Below, one piece after another: positions 58,740 through 64,000 of a DNA stretch of 64,000 nucleotides. The stretch's first letter is position 1, and each line of letters starts with the position of its first letter. The position numbers were made by a program, and so were the translations under genes. The DNA comes from Aquatica leii (Eukaryota > Arthropoda > Insecta > Coleoptera > Lampyridae), in the NCBI GenBank assembly GCA_035610365.1, contig CM069433.1:56534487-56598486 (forward strand), read 5' to 3'. The notes below the pieces were generated by a model that was given only the letters and a program-made list of their open reading frames with translations, had not been told where the DNA came from and searched no databases.

Positions 58740-60530
58740 TCTATGGTCCGAAAAGTCCCTTTAAAGAGCTCTAGAAAATATAAGCAATGGAATGGCAGTG
58801 CTAGGGGTTTTGCGACAATATGGCATTATTAGGAAAACTATAAGGAATCACTTACTGACTGGTAACACAGTAAAAAAACTAGGTCGAGGTTCTTTATTAA
58901 ACAAAGAACACGAAACTGAGTTATCTAATCGTATTATTTGTCTCGCGAAAGTTGGTATGCCCATAACAAACAAGTTTTTTCAAAGAAGTGTATAAAGTTT
59001 TGTGGAAGATTGAAATATTCTCCATAAATTTAGCCAGTTATCAAAGATGGCTGGTAGAAAATAAATGTTCTTTTTTTATAAACGTAATCCCAATGTGGCT
59101 CAACAAAAATCCCAATTTTTAAACCCTTCCAGCGCTCAAAAATTTAATAGGTATGTTGTGATAGACTGTTTTTCCAAACTAGAGAAAATATTATTGGACT
59201 TTAATCTTATGAACGAACCTTACAGAATATTCAAAATAGATGAAAAGAGGTGTCGACTGACGATTCGCCATCAACAAAAACTTCTATCAAAACGAGGCGC
59301 TAAAAGAGTACATATGGTAGCTCAAGAGCAAGCAGAAAATGTTAGAGTGGGTGCATTTGGGAACGTAGTAGGGCAAGCTGTCTTGGCGATGATCTTATTT
59401 AAAGAAAAACGTAAAAAGGATGAGTGGTTAGACTCATTGCTCCTGGATCTGCACTAGAGATGACGTACATATGATCTCACAAACAACAAAATTTTGTTAA
59501 TATAAGCCTCCAGAGAGATGTTATATTTAATGGAGCATCTTCTCATTTAGAAGCCATCATCGTGACTGCAGCTGATACACACGAAATAACTTTGTTTTAT
59601 ATCTCGAACAACACTACACATGAGTTGCAGCCGCTAAATAAAAGTGTTTTTTGATCATTTAAGCATCATTTAAACGATGAAGTGCTCCAATTTTGGGTAA
59701 GGAATCCAGAAAAAAATCACACGATTGATATTTAGTGAAATTCTGAGCAATGTGTGGCCAAAAGTAATGATCCCGTAATTTGATGGCAAGATTTAAAGCG
59801 ACCAGAATTTTTTATTTGATAAAAATATTCTACCAGATATTGGTTTTGAGACAAAAGAGCAACAACCTGCAAGAAGAACAAAAGAGTATCAGACTGCAGA
59901 AAATACCTGATTTAAAAATTAAGGTGAAGGTTATTTCTAAGACACAAGTTGAAAATGAAGAATTCATTAGCGAATCTCATGTTTCTGATTATACTTTGCA
60001 TGACCCTTCAGCAGCCGATAATGAGCCCAAAAACACCAATGATATGGCTTTGGCAAACCTTCTTTTGTACAATAGACATTCAACGCTGCAGCATCCTTGT
60101 TCAAGAGTTCGACATGTTACACCACCACCGGAGTCATACTCAGACATCTAACATTTATTATCGCAGCCTTAATGTTCAAAATTTTGAAGAGCTACACCGC
60201 TACAACTCTTTTTTCTTCATCTTGCCATGTGAACTTTAACCTCAACATTGAAAACAATATTGATGCAGTATCCAGTAATCACACCTTCCACAAATTCCTT
60301 CCAACTGTTGTGATTAAAACATCGAATAAAAGAAGACCTAAAGCCTTGAATTCAACTGCTCAAGTTGTAGTAAAATCACTATTTAACAAGCAACCTTTCA
60401 TAAAAAAACCAGACACGCAGGTAAAGAAAAAGAAGGAAGAAAGTTGATTTTGTTTTATTTGTCAACGAGATCGCGTGGGCTTGACCAGAGGAGATAAGCG
60501 TATATTTATCTGTCTAGCCTGTAGTTAAGA
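58740..60530 (+). pseudogene. Pogo/Tigger-like transposase pseudogene
   Basis: Fragments in order: QWNGSARGFATIWHY at about 58778 (helix-turn-helix start), LGRGSLLNKEHETELSNRII at 58880, FYKRNPNVAQQKSQFLNPSS at 59080, IFKIDEKRCRLTIRHQQKLL with the first catalytic Asp at about 59235, GAKRVHMVAQEQAENVRVGA at 59300, FNGASSHLEAI (second catalytic site, Asp lost) at about 59530 and THELQPLNKSVF (third, Asp lost) at about 59620. A zinc-finger-like tail (FCFICQRDRVGLTRGDKRIF) ends it at about 60530. Several stops. No terminal repeats identified. Confidence 0.7.
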
Positions 60531-60539
60531 ATAAATAAA

Positions 60540-61949
60540 TATGTTTATAAACAAAATTTAAATTCTGTTTCTGGTTCACCTTGTATTTTTTCGTGCATGG
60601 CTTTATTTGGTAGATGGTGTTCTTAACAAGACCACGTGTCACATAATGGCAAAAGCTCTATTAACTAACATTAGTTTGTCTAAAACTAAAATATTTTGAC
60701 AATACAACATTCCAAAAATTTCAAAGTAACGGGAACCTAAAGAAAATTACTTTATCATGACAGCTAAGGTTTTATGGGGTTTCAAACCCTTAACGTGGCC
60801 TTATTTGGGACAAGTACCTTAATCATATAATCTTGTCGTTAAAGGTAAAACTTTAACGTTTCTAAAAATTTCTAGGATTTCATAACTATATTTTTTGTTA
60901 TTACAATTATTAGTCTAAATCTTTACAAAATTTGAATATTTACTAATACAATCATCAGTCATTATCTATTTTTTGATCTTTTTGAACTATGTTACCTACT
61001 TTCAAAAATGCGTTACAATTGAATACAAATATATTATAAACAATGTAGACTTCTGGAAGTTCGATGTACATATAATCTTGATACATTTTATTAAATTCGT
61101 TTATAACTATATTCTATTCAAAAGTGAATATTTAAATTCTCATAAAAGCTTCTTTTAAACTGTGTATTTATACTGTATATATTTACTAAAGGACTAATTT
61201 CACTCTGACAGTTTTAATCTACTCGAACCGTGAGTGCTCCCTCAGGTTCTATGTATGCCGATGACATAAATATTATTAAACATTCCATTTTGTATTATAT
61301 ACAAAAGCAATTTAAAAAATATATTAAAATTTTAGGGTTAGATTTTATACATCATTTAAATTTATTTATTTATAATCAAACCAGTTGTCTTTTAAACGTC
61401 GAACAAAAATGTATAATACATGAAAAGTATAAAAATGTTTATAAAAAATAATACTAATTAATGCACACAGGTACATATATGGAAAACTTTGTTTGAAAAA
61501 ATGTCAAAATTAATATAATAATATGACAAACGGAATAAAATATTCTGCATTATACTGATTAGTGTAAAATATATTTTTAAGTACTATATGCTATTGCACA
61601 TTATTACATAGTTTTGCAATAAACTTTGTCTAAATTCAAGTTGTTATAAATTATATGGTACTGATCTTTCCGGCTAAAACCAATCTCTTTATATCTACAA
61701 ACTTATTGTAATTATTCTTTTTAGAGTTTACTTTATTAAAACAAATGACTAGCATTAACTATGATTAACTTTAGTAACTCTGTATTCCAAGAAAACATAT
61801 TGGAATTACGTTACATGATCTAATGAACTAATTAAATATGACTAGAAGTTGATGACGCTGTCGATAACGTTGCTATGCATCAAGTTTCCGCGTTGTCAAG
61901 TTTTATTATTTTCTTTAAAAAATACATAGATAATCGCTTATGGCAGGTA
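60540..61949. other. No recognised features
   Basis: AT-rich DNA. Small open frames at 60973-61158 and 61230-61451 look like chance. Confidence 0.45.
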
Positions 61950-62380
61950 CACTGCCTCAAAAAAGTAATTGGAGACTTTTAAACGCGACCTGCAAGGTAG
62001 ACAACCAAACTTACGTAACAGAACGGCTAGTTAAAATTGGCAACATTGGGATTGTAGACATTACTTGCACCGATATTACGGTTACTAATCATTCTTTATA
62101 AGCACTGCCTCAAGTATTCAAATGTCTTTTTGTTGCAAATATAAAATTTAAAACTGTATAGGGTACATTTTAGATAAATATTTGCAGGTAAGAAACATGT
62201 TCTTTGAACGCTTGAGGTAGTGCTTATGAAGCATGGTTAGTAACCTCGTAATATCGCTGTAAGTAATGTCTACAATGCCAATGTTGTCAGATTTAAATAA
62301 GCGTTTTGTTATAACGTAAGTTTGGTTGCCTACCTTGCAGGTCGCGTTTAAAAGTGTCCAATTACTTTTTTGAGGCAGTG
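61950..62380. mobile_element. Foldback MITE with TA target duplication
   Basis: A 431-bp near-palindrome. Ends start CACTGCCTCAAAAAAGTAAT and are flanked by TA (61948-61949 and 62381-62382). The arms pair over about 190 bases with moderate divergence, including GCGACCTGCAAGGTAG and AGCACTGCCTCAAG-like inner copies. No coding content. Probably mobilised by a Tc1/mariner-type enzyme. Confidence 0.8.
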
Positions 62381-62589
62381 TACATAGTAAACAAAAAAAA
62401 GTTATCTGTTTTTCAAATGTGTAATTTATATTAAAAAATCGTGTACGCTAAAGTATTGTTTCTGATGCATAACTTTATAATACTACTTACTGGATATTTT
62501 TTTACAAACGGTAAAAACTACAATGGTAGATTTATGAAGATTGGCTGTTAAAATTTAACAAAACCGTTCGCAAACAGAACACATCCCTA

Positions 62590-63235
62590 ATGTTCTATTA
62601 GTTGTTAGATGAAAAAGAGCAATTTAGTGACGACGAAAGACTGTCAGATGCCATAACTGTCTTTCTCACCGACTAATGACGAAACTACCGATAAAGATTC
62701 GGGTGATGAAGTTATGAAATAATTTTCCTCGTAGCATATTGAACGCCCAAACTAAACTTGTTTTTAACAACGAATGATGATAGCTATAATAGTAAGGACG
62801 AGATTTCCTTAGCACAATTTATGAAATATAAAAAAAGTAAAAATAATGATTTAGTTCATGCAGACTTAAATAGAACTTTATTAGTATAGAGGAACGACGG
62901 TATTCCCAATAATAATAATTTGTCATCATTAAAATTTTTTACTTTTTTTTTGTGACGAAGCACTATGGCAAATGTTTGTGAACTATAGTAACCTATATGC
63001 AGTACAAAACAACAAAAATGGGGATATCACATTACATGAGACAAAATGTTTCTTTGGTGTACTAACTTACAGTGGTTATACTCGTATCTCCAGGAGATCC
63101 TTGTACTGAAAAAAAAATTTTGATACTCACCACGAAATTGTATATAACGCGATTTCAAGAAATCGATTTAATTTTATTATGCAAAATATACATTGCTGCG
63201 ATTATGAGAATTTGATGAATTATGCAATACAATGT
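62590..63235 (+). pseudogene. piggyBac transposase, N-terminal half (pseudogene)
   Basis: Acidic start (EDSGDEVM), YSNKDEISLAQFMKYKKSKN at about 62790, FCDEALWQMFVNYSNLYAVQ at about 62955, LHETKCFFGVLTYSGYTRIS at about 63035, then LYWKKNFDTHHEIVYNAISR and FNFIMQNIHCCDYENL to 63220. The order is that of DDE_Tnp_1_7 (piggyBac) before the catalytic core. It breaks off afterwards. Confidence 0.7.
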
Positions 63236-63305
63236 TATGTTAAAAAAACCTTGCCCACATAACACAAAAAAGTCCATTACATATGCAATGAATGTGATGT
63301 TCATG

Positions 63306-63510
63306 GATTATGGAGGTTTAATGTACATCCACAATAAACATTATGGATCTCATATGGAGTTACAATGGATGTGACATTTCGTCAAATATGACCTCCACTG
63401 TATATCCACGGTACCTCCATTTCTATTCCAGAAGGTATAGATTATGGAGTTGCAATGGACGTGTTATTTCATCAGATATAACCTCTATTGCATATCCACT
63501 GTCCTCCAAA
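63306..63510. repeat. Short tandem repeat, period about 90
   Basis: TATGGAGTT(A/G)CAATGGA recurs at 63353 and 63443, with the block ending in ATATCCAC(G/T)GT..CTCCA each time. A partial third unit precedes it. No coding meaning is seen. The final 450 bases of the window are AT-rich without recognised features. Confidence 0.55.
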
Positions 63511-64000
63511 TATACTTTTGTATGTAGATTGAAATATTTATTTTAGATATTGGTACTTGGGTTAAAATAATCTAAAAAAAATTATTATATTTACTGTTTA
63601 CTTTTTGATTATAAAATATATATAGAAATATAAAAATAATGTCAGTGTCTGTCTTGAAGTTTCTCTAAATTGATCGTTTCCTGAAAAAAATCAAAAATGT
63701 ACAATAACTATTCTAGAAAGCAATTATATAATCACAATGGGCGCTCACAGTGAAAATAATTCATAAACTTGAATACCTCTGTAGTAGTTTGTATATAAAT
63801 GTTTATATCACTAACGAAAAACGCTAAATCACTAACCTCGCGAACTACCATAATGTGATCACAATGCTTTATGGGTAAGAAATGGCGGCGTTGCGGATAA
63901 TATTCAAATTTTCTATATAATCATGAATTGAAACTTGTCTGTAATGTTAGTGATATAAAGATAGTTAATTCAGATGAAAAAATGTTTTTCATCACACATT

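Overview
The window looks like a piece of an AT-rich insect nuclear genome, possibly a beetle; the order cannot be fixed from sequence alone. The evidence is short spliced exons with GT-AG introns, one conserved insect gene, and a dense load of decayed insect-type transposons. There are no bacterial operons, no rRNA and no complete tRNA gene.

The only clear host gene lies on the minus strand from 12720 to 807 and runs off the left edge. It is a nudel-type modular serine protease. Thirteen exons join in frame to encode about 1221 residues: a short cytoplasmic N-terminus, one membrane anchor, a low-complexity stem, LDL-receptor class A (LDLa) repeats, a trypsin-like domain with an intact catalytic triad, then a Ser/Thr-rich linker and more LDLa repeats. 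Its 7.7-kb first intron has filled with mobile DNA: a mariner remnant, a Tc1-like remnant, a hammerhead-ribozyme element and a diverged tandem repeat.

The rest is almost wholly transposon-derived. From 14.6 to 17.7 kb there are Penelope-like element (PLE) and mariner scraps. From 22.9 to 25.5 kb there is a palindromic hammerhead element and a hAT transposase pseudogene split by a hAT MITE. From 28 to 33 kb there is the 5' end of an LTR element, another hammerhead element, a piggyBac C-terminal half and other repeats. A nearly intact pogo-superfamily transposon occupies 35.9-38.6 kb and a decayed Ty3/gypsy element 39-43.4 kb. Between 45.5 and 53.2 kb, two PLE copies in opposite orientation flank a gypsy remnant and abut a copia remnant. 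A Tigger-like element (54.7-57.0 kb), an internally deleted element with a DUF4817-like fragment and very long terminal inverted repeats (57.1-58.6 kb), another pogo-like pseudogene, a foldback MITE and a piggyBac N-terminal half fill the right end.

The most unusual signal is a set of hammerhead ribozyme cores, CUGAUGA then a stem then GAAA. Seven were read by eye. They fall in two settings. One is the terminal repeats of PLEs. The other is a short non-autonomous element with three copies (about 7.5, 23.15 and 30.27 kb); the 23.15-kb copy is a near-perfect 469-bp palindrome with a complete-looking ribozyme at its centre and an extra 15-bp helix closing stem I. Hammerheads in PLEs are known. 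The palindromic short element is the best candidate here for something not yet described.
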